Numbered from the stretch's first letter, positions 28,395 through 38,743 are shown. The stretch is 64,000 nucleotides of DNA from Uliginosibacterium gangwonense DSM 18521 (GCF_000373965.1 NZ_KB892864.1:83031-147030), one strand, 5' to 3'. The notes: generated from the sequence alone by a model not told the origin. Numbers and translations: made by a program.

Positions 28395-31300
28395 CTACCT
28401 ATCTGGCCCAGTGTTGGCAGCGGCGAGTGTGGGGTGAGCGGACCGCTGCATGTCGGGGCGGTGTTTGTGGACAAGTTCCAGATAGCTGGGGCCGGGGAGT
28501 GGCCTGCTCCCTAGGTAGCCTTGGTAGTAGTCGCAACCACTCTGGATGAGGACTTGGGCTTGGGCTTGGTTCTCCACGCCTTCGGCAAGCGCCTTGAACC
28601 CAAGCATGTGAGCCAGGTCGATAATTGCGGTCACGATATCAACCCCACTCCTTTGTTCGTTGAGCGCATCGACAAAGCACTTGTCGATTTTCAGCACATC
28701 AAGCGGGAAGCGGCGCAGGTAGGCGAGCGAGGAGTATCCGGTGCCAAAATCGTCCAGCGCCAGCTTGACCCCGGTATTGCGCAGTGCATTGAGCGTTTCC
28801 AGTGCACTGGCGCCTTCGCGCATCAGCGCACTTTCGGTAAGTTCCAACTCAAGCATGCTGGCGGGATAACCCGTCCTGTTGATGGTGTCAAAGATGCGTT
28901 GGGCGAGCTTGGGGTCAGAGAAAGAGCGTGGCGACAGATTGACTGCCAGGCGGATGCCTGCCTGAGTCGCAATCCCGTTCTGGCAGCAGAAAGTGCACGC
29001 AGTATCGAGCACCCAGTCGGTAATGGGGTTGATCAATCCTGCCTCTTCTGCAACGGGGATGAACTCACTCGGGGGAATCATCCCTTCATCTGGATCATTC
29101 CAGCGTATCAGAGCTTCCGCGCCATGCAGAGCGCCAGTGTGCATATCCCACTGGGGCTGGTAATACACCTGGAATTCATCTCCATTGGCCAGCGCCCTAT
29201 GCAATCTGGATTCATAGGAGAGGCGTTTGCGCGAGGCTGCCGTAAGTGCTTCAGTGTAATAGCGGAAGGTGTTGCGCCCTTCTGCCTTGGCAAGATTCAG
29301 TGCGGCGTCCGCATGCTGCATGAGTTCAACAGTGCCCTCGGCGTGGTCAGGGTAAAGGCTGATACCGATGCTGACGCCGATTTCGGCCCCTGCCCCAATT
29401 CCCAGGTCCCGATTGCCGCGCAGAACTTCCTGCAATGCGCTGGCGACCCGGTCGATACCACGCGTACTGGATACGTCTTCGATCAATATGGCGAATTCGT
29501 CGCCCCCCAGACGGGCCAACACATCCTCACTCCTCAGGCGGCTACGCAGCAGGTTGGCGACCTGGCGGAGCAATTCGTCACCCGCTGTATGCCCATAGCT
29601 GTCGTTGATATCCTTGAAGCGGTCCAGATCGAGCATCAGCACCGCGAGGCGACCATGCTGACGGCGTAGCCGGGAAAGAGATTGATCCAACCGTTGGATG
29701 AACATCTGCCGATTGGGCAAGGCGGTAAGCTGGTCGTAAAGTGCGAGGTATTCGAGCCTTTGCTCAAATTGTTTGCGCTCCGTGATGTCGTGAATCACAC
29801 CAAAAACCGTTTGATGCTCAATGTCATATTCAGCAACCGAATGCAGAACAAGAATACGCCCGTCACTCTGGCGCCTGATCTTGAACTCCAGATTGAAGCC
29901 CTTTCCATGATGGACGAGTTCATCGATGGCAGCTTCCAGCCTTGGGCGGTCTTCTTCAAACGCTAGGCCCCGCACCTGCTCCAACGGCCAATCACCACCA
30001 TTCAGGCCATAAATGGCTGCAGCGCCCGCCGAAGCACGAATACGCCTGGTTTTTAGGTCAATCTCCCAGTTGCCGAAATTGGCTATACACTCAGCCCTTT
30101 GCAGCCGTTGTTTTTGGGCCGTCAATTCTTCTTCCGCATTCTTGCGCGCAGAAATATCAATGACAACAGCCAGAACATAAGATACACCACCTTCTTCAAA
30201 GGCAGATAGATTCACCTCTACCCACACGAAGGTCCCATCTTGGCGGATATAGCGTTTCTCATATCCATGAACAGTCTTGCCTTCAAACCATGTCTGACTG
30301 AGCGCCATCTGATTGATGCGCATATCATCCGGGTGGCTGATATCGACATACGTCATCTGCAACATCTCAGCTTCAGAGTGGTCAACAATGTCGCACAGGC
30401 GCTGATTGACCCGCTGCCAACGGCCAGTGCTATCCAGCACCCCAATCCCCACACCAGCATGTTCAAAAATAGCGCGCAGCCGCGATTCGTTCTGGCGCAA
30501 CAGGCTTTCATCGCGGTGTCGTGCGGTTACGTCTTCCACTGTCGCTAACAGGGAGCCGATCTTGCCAGCAGCATTGAACACGGGCCGTACATTGATATGC
30601 ACATGGCGTTCTTCATTCGTCGCGCTCATCAAACTGAACAAGCCCTGAAATCCCTCTGCCAGCTGACCATCGATCACTTCCAGCAGCAATGCCTGGAAGC
30701 GAGGTTGCTGCCCGGTACTGATGGCATCGCCCAGGTTGCACAAAGTCTGCCCATCTGCCGCCTGCCCCAGCATGCGTGCCAGACAGGCATTGACTCTCAA
30801 CCATTTGGCATCTTCCACACCATAGATCGCCATGCCGATAAAGGGCAATTCGAAAAACTGCTGTAGCAGGCGCTGATCGGCCACATGGCGTGCCTCGGCC
30901 TCGTAGACCTGCACCCGGCTGGATTGACGCCACATACGCAATAGCAAGGTGCACAACAGGCCAACAAATCCCAAGGATAGAAGAATAAATACATAGGTCT
31001 GGCGCAGCGGCGCCTGGGAAACGTCCGCTTGATCAACCTTGGCCAACAACATCCAGTTGGAATTGGCCACCGGGCTGGTCACCCCGAACACGCTGACACC
31101 GCGATGGTCCGTGCCGTGTACAGTCTCTCCTGCATTTGAAAAAAGACCGGCTCCCGGATCTTGCGGCGCCAAATGCAGCATCATCGGGGGTTCATTCGCT
31201 GAACGCGGTGGCACCAACATAAGCAGGTTGCCAACATCACGGCGGGCCAGAATGAATTCGCCCTGTTGCACAGACAGGGGCCAGTCTGCCATCAATTGAA

Positions 31301-31913
31301 TCAGCTCGGCATTGGTATCCAGGCTGAGAACAAGAAAGCCGACAGCGGACTCCGCAGGCATGGGGCCAAAAAGAGGCACGATATAGTCCCACCGCAGTTT
31401 GCCGGTGCCATCGTAATACAGGTCTGTATTAACGACTTCCCGGTTTTGAATGGCCGCACGAAACAGCTGCTCGTGATCTGGCAGATTCATGTCCATCTGC
31501 TCGCCCTGGCGCAGCAGAAAGCGTCCGTTTGTAGAAAGAAGGCTGATTGAGCGATAGCCGTAGACTTTGCGCAACCCGGCAAACCGATTCAAAATGGCCT
31601 CGCGCGCAGAATCGCTTGGCGCCTCCTGGAAGCGCCGACAGGCCTCAATCAGCCCCTCGTACAGCATCATCGCGCTGGAATCGTTGCTCAGGCGTCGTCG
31701 GCGCAATTCAACTTGCCCGGCCTTGAAGCGGACCATCGCCGAGAGCACCGTGCGATAGTGGGCTTCCGACTCGGCCAATTCCTGGTGATAGACGACAACT
31801 GCCCCAACCGGGACGAGCAGTAACAGGGCCAGGCACAAAAGCAATAGCCGCGAGGGGATTCCAGCGAATCTCCCCGCTATCTTGCATGTAAGGTGCTGCC
31901 CCAATGTATGCAT
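28395..31913 (-). CDS. Membrane sensor with dCache, PAS, GGDEF and EAL domains (cyclic-di-GMP enzyme)
   Basis: An 1172-residue inner-membrane signalling protein. TM1 is near residues 20-42 and TM2 near 305-327. They enclose a periplasmic dCache-like sensor (YRSISLLSTNGRFLLRQGEQ, DLYYDGTGKLRWDYIVPLFG). Three PAS regions follow, at about 355-470, 475-595 and 600-715. The GGDEF domain has an intact RLGGDEFAIL near residue 803, so diguanylate cyclase activity is expected. The EAL domain begins GAEALIRWNDPDEG near residue 931 and retains DDFGTGYSSLAYL, so phosphodiesterase activity is also possible. Such dual proteins usually favour one activity. The periplasmic ligand is unknown. A receiver-like gene lies upstream on the same strand. 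Confidence 0.92.
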   Translation of the reverse strand: MHTLGQHLTCKIAGRFAGIPSRLLLLCLALLLLVPVGAVVVYHQELAESEAHYRTVLSAMVRFKAGQVELRRRRLSNDSSAMMLYEGLIEACRRFQEAPSDSAREAILNRFAGLRKVYGYRSISLLSTNGRFLLRQGEQMDMNLPDHEQLFRAAIQNREVVNTDLYYDGTGKLRWDYIVPLFGPMPAESAVGFLVLSLDTNAELIQLMADWPLSVQQGEFILARRDVGNLLMLVPPRSANEPPMMLHLAPQDPGAGLFSNAGETVHGTDHRGVSVFGVTSPVANSNWMLLAKVDQADVSQAPLRQTYVFILLSLGFVGLLCTLLLRMWRQSSRVQVYEAEARHVADQRLLQQFFELPFIGMAIYGVEDAKWLRVNACLARMLGQAADGQTLCNLGDAISTGQQPRFQALLLEVIDGQLAEGFQGLFSLMSATNEERHVHINVRPVFNAAGKIGSLLATVEDVTARHRDESLLRQNESRLRAIFEHAGVGIGVLDSTGRWQRVNQRLCDIVDHSEAEMLQMTYVDISHPDDMRINQMALSQTWFEGKTVHGYEKRYIRQDGTFVWVEVNLSAFEEGGVSYVLAVVIDISARKNAEEELTAQKQRLQRAECIANFGNWEIDLKTRRIRASAGAAAIYGLNGGDWPLEQVRGLAFEEDRPRLEAAIDELVHHGKGFNLEFKIRRQSDGRILVLHSVAEYDIEHQTVFGVIHDITERKQFEQRLEYLALYDQLTALPNRQMFIQRLDQSLSRLRRQHGRLAVLMLDLDRFKDINDSYGHTAGDELLRQVANLLRSRLRSEDVLARLGGDEFAILIEDVSSTRGIDRVASALQEVLRGNRDLGIGAGAEIGVSIGISLYPDHAEGTVELMQHADAALNLAKAEGRNTFRYYTEALTAASRKRLSYESRLHRALANGDEFQVYYQPQWDMHTGALHGAEALIRWNDPDEGMIPPSEFIPVAEEAGLINPITDWVLDTACTFCCQNGIATQAGIRLAVNLSPRSFSDPKLAQRIFDTINRTGYPASMLELELTESALMREGASALETLNALRNTGVKLALDDFGTGYSSLAYLRRFPLDVLKIDKCFVDALNEQRSGVDIVTAIIDLAHMLGFKALAEGVENQAQAQVLIQSGCDYYQGYLGSRPLPGPSYLELVHKHRPDMQRSAHPTLAAANTGPDR

Positions 31914-32057
31914 GAAGCCCCTGTACCGTGTATGGATACGCTACAGCTCGCCCATTTGGGCCAGCTCTCATACATTTACGGCAGGAATGGGTAATTCCGC
32001 AGCAGAATCAAGCTGCCTGCACAACAAATTGTCCACCAAACACCGCCAGAAGGCGCG

Positions 32058-32441
32058 TCAACGCTCGGTTACATGTTCTTCAAGGTGCGGGCGCAGACGA
32101 GCCAGGAGATCAAGGGTCACAAACGGGAGAATCACCAGATCATCCGCCCCGGCGGCCCCAGATGAGGCCTGCACCTCTTCCCGGCGCGAGTTGGAGAACA
32201 ACACGATGTAGGGTTGGCTGTCATTAGGCAATGCCCGCAGTTCCCTGCAGAGCGCCAAGCCACTGCGGTCCGGCAAGGCGACTTCAATGAAGGCAAGATC
32301 CGGCCAGAAGTCTTCCACACGCTCGATTGCGTCACTTGCGCTGCAAACCACCTCGACATCGTGACCTTCATGGCGCAGCAAAAATTCTATACCCGACGAG
32401 ATATCGGCGTGGTTTTCAGCAATCAGGATGCGTTTGCCCAT
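32058..32441 (-). CDS. Degenerate receiver-domain protein (pseudo-receiver)
   Basis: A stand-alone receiver domain of 127 residues, CheY-like in fold, without an output domain. The residues needed for phosphorylation are altered. The phospho-acceptor aspartate is Glu53 (AFIEVALPDRSG). The acidic pair at the N-terminus is E9-N10 (IAENHADI). The conserved lysine before the final PF is leucine (VILPF). It therefore probably cannot be phosphorylated and may mimic an active state or act as a protein scaffold. The start at 32441 is preferred because GGAG stands six bases upstream; an ATG four codons earlier has none. It lies between the dCache-GGDEF-EAL gene and acs, all on the minus strand. Confidence 0.8.
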   Translation of the reverse strand: MGKRILIAENHADISSGIEFLLRHEGHDVEVVCSASDAIERVEDFWPDLAFIEVALPDRSGLALCRELRALPNDSQPYIVLFSNSRREEVQASSGAAGADDLVILPFVTLDLLARLRPHLEEHVTER

Positions 32442-32586
32442 CAAATTCTCCATCGAGACGCGGTGCGCCTTTGAACGATTTCAGCGCACCACGACGACAT
32501 TCTAGTGATACAGACTACTTTTTATCACGCCGATCACGTTTGTGGGAGTATTTGCCCTCCAGTGCGACAAAATCTGGACGAACACA

Positions 32587-32617
32587 AGCCCCGTGGGGCT
32601 TCCAACCACACGGGGCT
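32587..32617 (-). terminator. Hairpin downstream of acs
   Basis: A 9-bp perfect stem (AGCCCCGTG with CACGGGGCT) 18 bases after the acs stop. No T-run follows on the minus strand, so it may be a weak terminator or an mRNA 3'-end stabiliser. Confidence 0.5.
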
Positions 32618-32634
32618 CAGGAAGGTTTTACTGC

Positions 32635-34617
32635 TCAGATGCTTTGCTTGAGTTGATCCAGGATGCCAGGGTTCTCCAGGGTGGATACGTCCTGCACGAT
32701 CTCTTCGCCCTTGGCCACGGCCCGCAGCAAGCGGCGCATGATCTTGCCGGAACGGGTCTTGGGCAGATTGTCGCCAAAGCGGATATCCTTGGGTTTGGCA
32801 ATTGGGCCGATTTCCTTGGCCACCCAATCCTGGAGCTGCTTGGCAAAGGCTTTGGCAGTCTCCCCGGTTGGCCGAGCCTGCTTGAGCACCACAAAGGCCA
32901 CGATGGCCTCTCCCGTCAGATCATCCGGGCGCCCCACCACCGCAGCCTCCGCCACCAGGGGATTAGCAACCAGGGCTGACTCGACTTCCATCGTACCCAA
33001 ACGATGGCCGGACACATTGAGCACATCGTCGATGCGCCCCATGATCGTGAAGTAGCCCGTCGTCGCATCCCGTACAGCACCATCCCCTGCCAAGTAGAGC
33101 TTGCCGCTGAAGTCGACCGGGTAGTAGCTCTTCTTGAAGCGCTCAGGGTCGCCCCATATATTGCGAATCATAGAGGGCCAGGGCTTTTTGACGACCAGGA
33201 AGCCGCCCTTGCCCCACTCCACATCATTCCCCGTTTCATCCACGATGGCGGCCTGGATACCAGGGAAAGGCAAAGTGCAGGAGCCCGGTACGAGGGGCGT
33301 TACACCAGGCAGCGGGGTAATCATGTGGCCGCCCGTTTCGGTCTGCCAGAAGGTATCCACAATCGGGCACCGCGCGCCACCAATATTCTCGTAATACCAC
33401 ATCCAGGCTTCAGGGTTGATCGGCTCGCCTACCGAACCCAACAGGCGCAGACTGCTCAGATTGTAGTTACGTGGATGCACACTGGCCGTGACATCTGCCG
33501 CTTTGATCAGCGAGCGGATTGCCGTGGGCGCCGTGTAGAAGATGCTCACCTTGTGGTCCTGAATCATCTTCCAGAATCGCCCGGCATCCGGGAAGGTCGG
33601 CACGCCTTCAAACACGATCTCAGTTCCGCCACAGGCCAGCGGGCCATATGTAATATAGGTATGCCCGGTCACCCAGCCGATGTCGGCAGTACACCAGAAC
33701 ACATCCTCTGGCTTGAGGTCGAAGGTCCATTTCATGGTCAATACAGCATGCAGCAGGTAACCCCCTGTTGAATGCTGCACCCCCTTGGGCTTGCCGGTAG
33801 AACCCGAGGTGTAGAGCAGAAACAGCGGATGCTCGGCCCCTACCCACTCTGGTTCGCATTGCTCAGCTTGCTGCGCGAGCAGCTCATGCAACCATACATC
33901 GCGCCCTTCCACCGTCTTTTGCGGCGTACCGGTGCGCTGATAAACGATCACGGTATGGATGCTGCCTGTGCCCTCCATGCCCAGCGCCTCATCCACAACC
34001 GATTTGAGCGGGATATTCTTGCCACCGCGACACTGCTCATCCGCCGTAATCACCGCCACAGCACCCGCATCCTCAATGCGCTCTTGCAAACTCTTGGCCG
34101 AGAAACCACCAAACACCACCGAATGGGTCGCACCGATGCGCGCGCAGGCCAACATCGCAGCCACCCCCTCCACCGACATGGGCAGATAAATCACCACGCG
34201 GTCACCCTTCTTGATGCCACGCGATTTCAACCCGTTGGCAAACCGGCAGACCAGTGCATGCAGCTCACGATAGGTGACACGCCGTACCTTGCCATCGTCC
34301 GCCTCAAAGATGATGGCATCCTTCTCGGCGTTACCATTCTCCAGATTACGGTCCAGGCAGTTATAGCTGGCATTGAGCGTGCCATCTTCAAACCACTTGA
34401 AGAAGGGCGCATTGCTATCGTTCAGGCCTTTTGTGAAAGGGGTTTTCCAGCTCAAATGCTCGCGTGCCAAACGCTCCCAGTAGCCGGAATAGTCGGCCTC
34501 GGCCTCAGCACACAGCGCCTTGTAGGCGGCCATGCCCGAAATCGTTGCCCGGCTCACCGTCTCGGCGCTCGGCTCAAAGACGCGGTGTTCCTGCAGCACT
34601 GAATTGATCGCGCCCAT
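32635..34617 (-). CDS. acs: Acetyl-CoA synthetase
   Basis: Activates acetate to acetyl-CoA through acetyl-AMP. The 660-residue protein has the full adenylate-forming set. The P-loop-like [19 protein letters not shown] is near residue 268, and the acetyl-pocket/adenylation motif [16 protein letters not shown] near 415. [29 protein letters not shown] forms the hinge. The C-terminal [13 protein letters not shown] carries the catalytic and regulatory lysine near residue 617. That lysine is the usual acetylation site reversed by sirtuins, and a Sir2 gene lies 2.8 kb away. The start follows a GGAG ribosome-binding site (GAAGGAGACACACG then ATG). Confidence 0.97.
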   Translation of the reverse strand: MGAINSVLQEHRVFEPSAETVSRATISGMAAYKALCAEAEADYSGYWERLAREHLSWKTPFTKGLNDSNAPFFKWFEDGTLNASYNCLDRNLENGNAEKDAIIFEADDGKVRRVTYRELHALVCRFANGLKSRGIKKGDRVVIYLPMSVEGVAAMLACARIGATHSVVFGGFSAKSLQERIEDAGAVAVITADEQCRGGKNIPLKSVVDEALGMEGTGSIHTVIVYQRTGTPQKTVEGRDVWLHELLAQQAEQCEPEWVGAEHPLFLLYTSGSTGKPKGVQHSTGGYLLHAVLTMKWTFDLKPEDVFWCTADIGWVTGHTYITYGPLACGGTEIVFEGVPTFPDAGRFWKMIQDHKVSIFYTAPTAIRSLIKAADVTASVHPRNYNLSSLRLLGSVGEPINPEAWMWYYENIGGARCPIVDTFWQTETGGHMITPLPGVTPLVPGSCTLPFPGIQAAIVDETGNDVEWGKGGFLVVKKPWPSMIRNIWGDPERFKKSYYPVDFSGKLYLAGDGAVRDATTGYFTIMGRIDDVLNVSGHRLGTMEVESALVANPLVAEAAVVGRPDDLTGEAIVAFVVLKQARPTGETAKAFAKQLQDWVAKEIGPIAKPKDIRFGDNLPKTRSGKIMRRLLRAVAKGEEIVQDVSTLENPGILDQLKQSI

Positions 34618-34872
34618 CGTGTGTCTCCTTCTCTCTATTGGTTGCTGTACAGCCTCTAGCGGTTCCAGTCTCGCCGGCTGCCAACTTTGTACTGGCTATT
34701 GAATGTGGCGATGCTTACGCCCGACTTACGCCTGCACGGTAAAGGCTTGCGCTTACGGGCAAGGCCATGCATGATTAAGCAAGAGGCCACCTCGCACAGC
34801 CCCCCATGCAGGCGGGAGTTGCCCACCCACAGAGAGAAACAGACGCCCCGGAGGCGCCTGAAAGGATTCATC

Positions 34873-35811
34873 ATGCTGATCCGCCGCCCCGCCGATCTTG
34901 CTCCGTCGGAGATTACGCCGCAGGAGATTTACCACCAACGCCGCAATTTCATTCGTCATGCCGGGAGTCTCGCACTCCTGGGCAGTGCAACACTGACCAG
35001 CGGCTCTGCACTGGCAGCAGCGCTGAACGGCATCGCTCCAAACAAAATTCCGATTGAGGACAAGCCCACGCCCCGCAAGGATGTCATCAGCTACAACAAT
35101 TACTATGAATTTGGCGTAGAGAAGGAAGACCCTGCCCACTACGCCGGTACGCTGAAAACACGCCCCTGGACAGTGGTGGTGGAAGGCTTGTGCAACAAGC
35201 CACGCAGCTTCTCCATCGAAGAACTCCTCAAACTTGCACCGTTGGAAGAGCGCCTCTACCGCATGCGCTGTGTGGAAGGCTGGTCCATGGTCATCCCCTG
35301 GGAGGGTTTTCCTTTGAGTGCCCTGCTCCGTGCCGTGCAACCCCAGGGCAGTGCAAAATACGTAGCCTTCAGCACCCTGGCCGACAGCAAGATGATGCCC
35401 GGCATCAAGTACCCCATCCTGCAATGGCCTTACACAGAAGGCTTGCGCATGGATGAAGCCATGCATCCTTTGGCCATTCTGGCGGTGGGTCTTTATGGCG
35501 AAGAGTTGTTGCCGCAAAACGGCGCGCCAATCCGCTTGGTCGTGCCCTGGAAATATGGTTTCAAGAGTGCCAAGTCCATCGTCCGCATCCGCCTGCAAGA
35601 AGCCATGCCCGCCACCGCCTGGGCGGTGGCCAACCCAAAGGAATATGGATTCTATTCCAACGTCAATCCCGAGGTGGATCACCCGCGCTGGTCGCAGGCC
35701 ACTGAGCGACGCATTGGTGAATTCTCCAAGCGCAAAACGTTGATGTTCAACGGTTATGCCGATCAAGTCGCATCTTTATACACAGGCATGGATCTGAAAA
35801 AGAACTTCTGA
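34873..35811 (+). CDS. msrP: Periplasmic methionine sulfoxide reductase catalytic subunit MsrP
   Basis: Molybdopterin enzyme that repairs oxidised methionine in periplasmic proteins. The N-terminus carries a Tat signal with twin arginines at 23-24 ([11 protein letters not shown]) and cleavage near the ALAAA segment. The molybdenum-ligand cysteine is Cys133 in [10 protein letters not shown], and the pocket residues ([23 protein letters not shown]) are present. 312 residues, close to E. coli YedY. The start at 34873 puts the usual [16 protein letters not shown] beginning in place; in-frame ATGs upstream add unrelated sequence. Its stop overlaps the msrQ start by one base, so the two are translated together. 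Confidence 0.96.
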   Translation: MLIRRPADLAPSEITPQEIYHQRRNFIRHAGSLALLGSATLTSGSALAAALNGIAPNKIPIEDKPTPRKDVISYNNYYEFGVEKEDPAHYAGTLKTRPWTVVVEGLCNKPRSFSIEELLKLAPLEERLYRMRCVEGWSMVIPWEGFPLSALLRAVQPQGSAKYVAFSTLADSKMMPGIKYPILQWPYTEGLRMDEAMHPLAILAVGLYGEELLPQNGAPIRLVVPWKYGFKSAKSIVRIRLQEAMPATAWAVANPKEYGFYSNVNPEVDHPRWSQATERRIGEFSKRKTLMFNGYADQVASLYTGMDLKKNF

Positions 35812-36482
35812 TGCGCGCCTGGTTGAAAACTCCATCCCGAACAGCGATTTCCCTCTTCAAAATCGCCTTGTTCCTGCTGTGCCTGATCCCCCTGACATCC
35901 ATGGCATGGCGCTTTTATACGGATTCGCTGGGGGCCAACCCCATTGAGGCCATCACACACGGCACCGGAGACTGGGCATTGCGCCTATTGCTGGCCTCGC
36001 TGACAATCACCCCGCTGCGACAAGTAGCGGGGCTACCCTGGCTGATGAGGCTGCGGCGCATGCTGGGGCTGTATGCCTTTTTCTACGCCCTGCTCCATTT
36101 CACCACCTATCTGTGGCTGGACCAGTTCTTTGACTGGGCAGGCATTGCGCACGATATTCTCAAGCGCCCCTTCATCACGGTAGGGTTTGCTGCATTCGTG
36201 CTACTGGTACCCCTGGCAGCCACATCTTTCAATGCCGCCATTCGAGCATTGGGCGGACGGAAATGGCAGGCGCTGCATCGCAGCGTCTATGCAATAGGTA
36301 TTTTAAGTGTTGTCCACTACTGGTGGCTGGTCAAGCGCGACATCACCCAGCCCGCCATCTATGCATTTGTGCTGATCGTGCTGCTCGGGGCCCGTGCCTG
36401 GCAACGCGAGAAGGAGCGGCGGCGCCAGTTACGCGCCACACCACTGCGTCGGGTCATCCCCATCAACCTTCAGGTAAAGTAA
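35811..36482 (+). CDS. msrQ: Haem-binding membrane subunit MsrQ
   Basis: Inner-membrane b-type haem protein that passes electrons from the quinone pool or flavin reductase to MsrP. The 223-residue protein has about six hydrophobic spans and the family features TPLRQVAGLPWLMRLRRMLGLYAF, a histidine in LLHFTTYLWLDQ and another in LHRSVYAIGILSVVHYWW, candidate haem ligands. The ATG shares one base with the msrP stop. It converges with the next gene and overlaps its 3' end by 13 bases. Confidence 0.95.
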   Translation: MRAWLKTPSRTAISLFKIALFLLCLIPLTSMAWRFYTDSLGANPIEAITHGTGDWALRLLLASLTITPLRQVAGLPWLMRLRRMLGLYAFFYALLHFTTYLWLDQFFDWAGIAHDILKRPFITVGFAAFVLLVPLAATSFNAAIRALGGRKWQALHRSVYAIGILSVVHYWWLVKRDITQPAIYAFVLIVLLGARAWQREKERRRQLRATPLRRVIPINLQVK

Positions 36483-36973
36483 GGTTTCACCCGGCTCTTG
36501 AATTCGGAGGCGGCTTCTCCCCCTCTTATCTTTTCCAGGGCGCGGAGGATTTCATTGCCCAGGTTGACGTAATCTTCCAGCGAGTTGGCTTTCTCCAAAG
36601 CCATCTGGTAGCTGAAACCACGCAAACCGAAGTAAGTGTTGATGGTATCGCCAAACAGCGAGTACAGCGCAATCATCCGCTCACTTGGGTCATCGGGAAT
36701 CTCCTGCGGCACAACCGGCTCAGCAGCCCCAGCCTCCTCCTGCACGGCCTCAGGCGCTGGTGAAGCAATCTTTTCAATCAGCCCCATCTCAAGCAACTGC
36801 TCAAAATGCTCAGGCCCCACGCCTGCCGGGGCAAGCACCTTCAACAATTCCGGCGAGGCCTGTTTGCCATCCACCACTACCAGCAGAGATCGCAGCCGAG
36901 GATGCAGCCGACGGGTACGTTGGTGGATTTCCTCCTGTCCAGCCTGGGTCTTGGCAAAGATCGCAGCGTCCAT
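36470..36973 (-). CDS. Conserved hypothetical protein (winged-helix-like N-terminus)
   Basis: A roughly 168-residue cytoplasmic protein of a type I recall as common but uncharacterised in betaproteobacteria. It begins MDAAIFAKTQAGQEEI, then RRLHPRLRSLLVVVDGK, a pattern suggesting a small helical/winged domain. A proline/glutamate-rich linker (about residues 80-105) leads to a helical C-terminal half with FGLRGFSYQMALEKANS. The second of two adjacent ATGs (36973) has better spacing from the AGAGAG ribosome-binding site. No function can be assigned. It overlaps msrQ tail to tail. Confidence 0.7.
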   Translation of the reverse strand: MDAAIFAKTQAGQEEIHQRTRRLHPRLRSLLVVVDGKQASPELLKVLAPAGVGPEHFEQLLEMGLIEKIASPAPEAVQEEAGAAEPVVPQEIPDDPSERMIALYSLFGDTINTYFGLRGFSYQMALEKANSLEDYVNLGNEILRALEKIRGGEAASEFKSRVKPYFT

Positions 36974-37413
36974 CATTTCTCTCTTCTTGCAGGTGATCAG
37001 TGACACGCATGGGGAGGCTCGCCCTGCGGTTTCACGCCAGGCAATGCTTGGTGACAATTATGCCGTTAATCACGCAAAAAGGAATATGGCTTGCATGGCT
37101 TTTCAACGTCTATATTGAAATATCCGCTCACCCTGTTCTCTGCGCGCTCTCCGGCTCATCATCCCCTACACTGCAAATCGCCACAGCCCAACCTGCAGTG
37201 AATCGGCCATCCAGGCGGAAGTGATCGCTCCTGCGCACAAGCAGCCAACATTCCTCTGGATGGAGAATTTTGCTGAAGATATCATGGAGAGCATCCGCCA
37301 CCCCCCATCGTGTGACACAGGTTTTGTCCGCCCTGCCGCCGCCCATGTAAAATCAAGGCATCGTATACTTTGTTCCCATGCGGCAGACATGCGGAACACT
37401 TCTGGTTTTTCTC
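36974..37413 (+). promoter_or_regulatory. Intergenic region with a candidate -10 for the Sir2 gene
   Basis: About 440 bases without a gene I can support. TATACT at 37364-37369 is a good -10 hexamer 44 bases before the ATG at 37414; the -35 is poor. It would start transcription near 37376, which argues against the earlier in-frame ATG at 37378. The rest shows no clear feature. Confidence 0.45.
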
Positions 37414-38247
37414 ATGGACAGTATTCTTGATGCCATCTGGCGCGCAGCCGAACTGCTCGCCCACGCAGACGGCCTGATCATTACCTCCGGCGCAGGCATG
37501 GGCATCGACTCTGGCTTGCCGGATTTCCGTGGCACCAATGGCTTCTGGAACGCCTACCCGGCGCTCGGCCACGCCATGATCCACTTCGAGGAGATCGCCT
37601 CGCCTCATTACTTCCACGAAAACCCTCGCCTGGCCTGGGGATTCTACGGACACCGATTACAACTGTATCGCCAGACAGCCCCCCATGCCGGGTTTGCGCT
37701 GCTGCGCCAGATCAGTGAAGGGCTGCCACAAGGAGCACATGTTGTCACCAGCAACGTCGACGGCCATTTCCAGCAGGCGGGATTCGATCCCAACCGCATC
37801 ACGGAGATACATGGCAGCATCCACCACCTGCAATGCCTGCGCCCATGTCAAGGCAACATCTGGTCAGCCGAAACCTTGCAACCCGAAATCGATATCCATG
37901 CCTGCCGCATCATCAGCGATTTTCCGCGCTGCGCCTATTGCAATGGCATTGCACGTCCCAATGTCATGATGTTTAACGACACGGCGTGGCTGAGCAGCCG
38001 TTCAGAAGAGCAGGAAGGAAGGCTTCACGTCTGGCTGGAAAAACTCAACAACCCTGTTGTCATGGAGATAGGCGCAGGCACACGCATTGCCTCAATCCGG
38101 CAATTCGGCGAACAACTGGGCTGCCCACTCATCCGCATCAACCCAAATGAAGCACAGGTACGCGGCAGCGGCAATGTATCAATTCCTGAAGGCGCGCTGG
38201 ATGCACTACGTGAGATTCACGCCTGCCTGAAGGAAATAAAGGCTTAA
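37414..38247 (+). CDS. SIR2-family NAD-dependent protein deacylase
   Basis: A 277-residue sirtuin. The NAD-binding start SGAGMGIDSGLPDFRG is near residue 25, the TSNVDGHFQQAGF motif near 125, and the catalytic histidine in EIHGSIHHLQC near 142. A four-cysteine zinc site is formed by CLRPC and CAYC. It belongs to the longer sirtuins with an inserted helical segment (HAMIHFEEIASPHYF). Protein deacylation is expected, acetyl-CoA synthetase being a classic target; acs is nearby but not co-transcribed. The 3' end overlaps the convergent pilin-like gene by four bases. Confidence 0.9.
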   Translation: MDSILDAIWRAAELLAHADGLIITSGAGMGIDSGLPDFRGTNGFWNAYPALGHAMIHFEEIASPHYFHENPRLAWGFYGHRLQLYRQTAPHAGFALLRQISEGLPQGAHVVTSNVDGHFQQAGFDPNRITEIHGSIHHLQCLRPCQGNIWSAETLQPEIDIHACRIISDFPRCAYCNGIARPNVMMFNDTAWLSSRSEEQEGRLHVWLEKLNNPVVMEIGAGTRIASIRQFGEQLGCPLIRINPNEAQVRGSGNVSIPEGALDALREIHACLKEIKA

Positions 38248-38708
38248 GGGGCCGCAGAAAGCTGCTCTCCACGGCACATTGCGGGCACATTGGAGGTTGG
38301 ACTCCCCCAGCACGTCCAGCTCACTTCTTTGCCTGCCAAATGTGGCGTAAGAACCAACATCACCCCCAATTGGGGGCTGAAAATCTGGATCTCGCCTTTG
38401 GAGGTGATGTTGCGATAAGCCAATTCGATCAGATCCCCCGAACTGGAATGGATTTTCATTACTGCAGGCAAAAATTGCTCGGCATTCAGCGAGACAGGTT
38501 TCCCCGGTGCAGCAAGCAAGGCCTGGGCGACCTCATCTTTCGCAGAGGAACTCAAAACGATGATTTCAGCAAGCCGGGCGCGATCCGTGTAATCGCAATA
38601 CATGGGGCGGAGTATCAGATACAGCAAAGCGCCAAGAGCCATGACCCATATTGCCCGGACAGGCCACTTCTTGTTGATTCTCCAGTACCTAGGCTCTTGA
38701 CTCCCCAT
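38244..38708 (-). CDS. Type IV pilin-like protein lacking a prepilin cleavage site
   Basis: A 154-residue membrane-anchored protein. One transmembrane helix (about residues 18-35) is followed by DYTDRARLAEIIVLSSSAKDEVAQAL, which resembles the amphipathic part of the alpha-1 helix of type IV pilins. The C-terminal end has a cysteine pair (WTCWGSP...MCRG) like the pilin D-loop disulfide. But the N-terminus has a 17-residue polar/basic leader with no G-F-T-x-x-E processing motif, so PilD should not cleave it. A role as a pilin-fold accessory protein is inference. AGGA lies eight bases before the start. No other pilus gene is nearby. Confidence 0.65.
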   Translation of the reverse strand: MGSQEPRYWRINKKWPVRAIWVMALGALLYLILRPMYCDYTDRARLAEIIVLSSSAKDEVAQALLAAPGKPVSLNAEQFLPAVMKIHSSSGDLIELAYRNITSKGEIQIFSPQLGVMLVLTPHLAGKEVSWTCWGSPTSNVPAMCRGEQLSAAP

Positions 38709-38743
38709 TTATCGTCCTGATATCCACCACGATAGATGGATTG

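Noticed and set aside
38340-38720. 126-codon plus-strand frame opposite the pilin-like gene
   Set aside because: The minus strand encodes a clear transmembrane helix and pilin-like pattern; the plus frame shows nothing.
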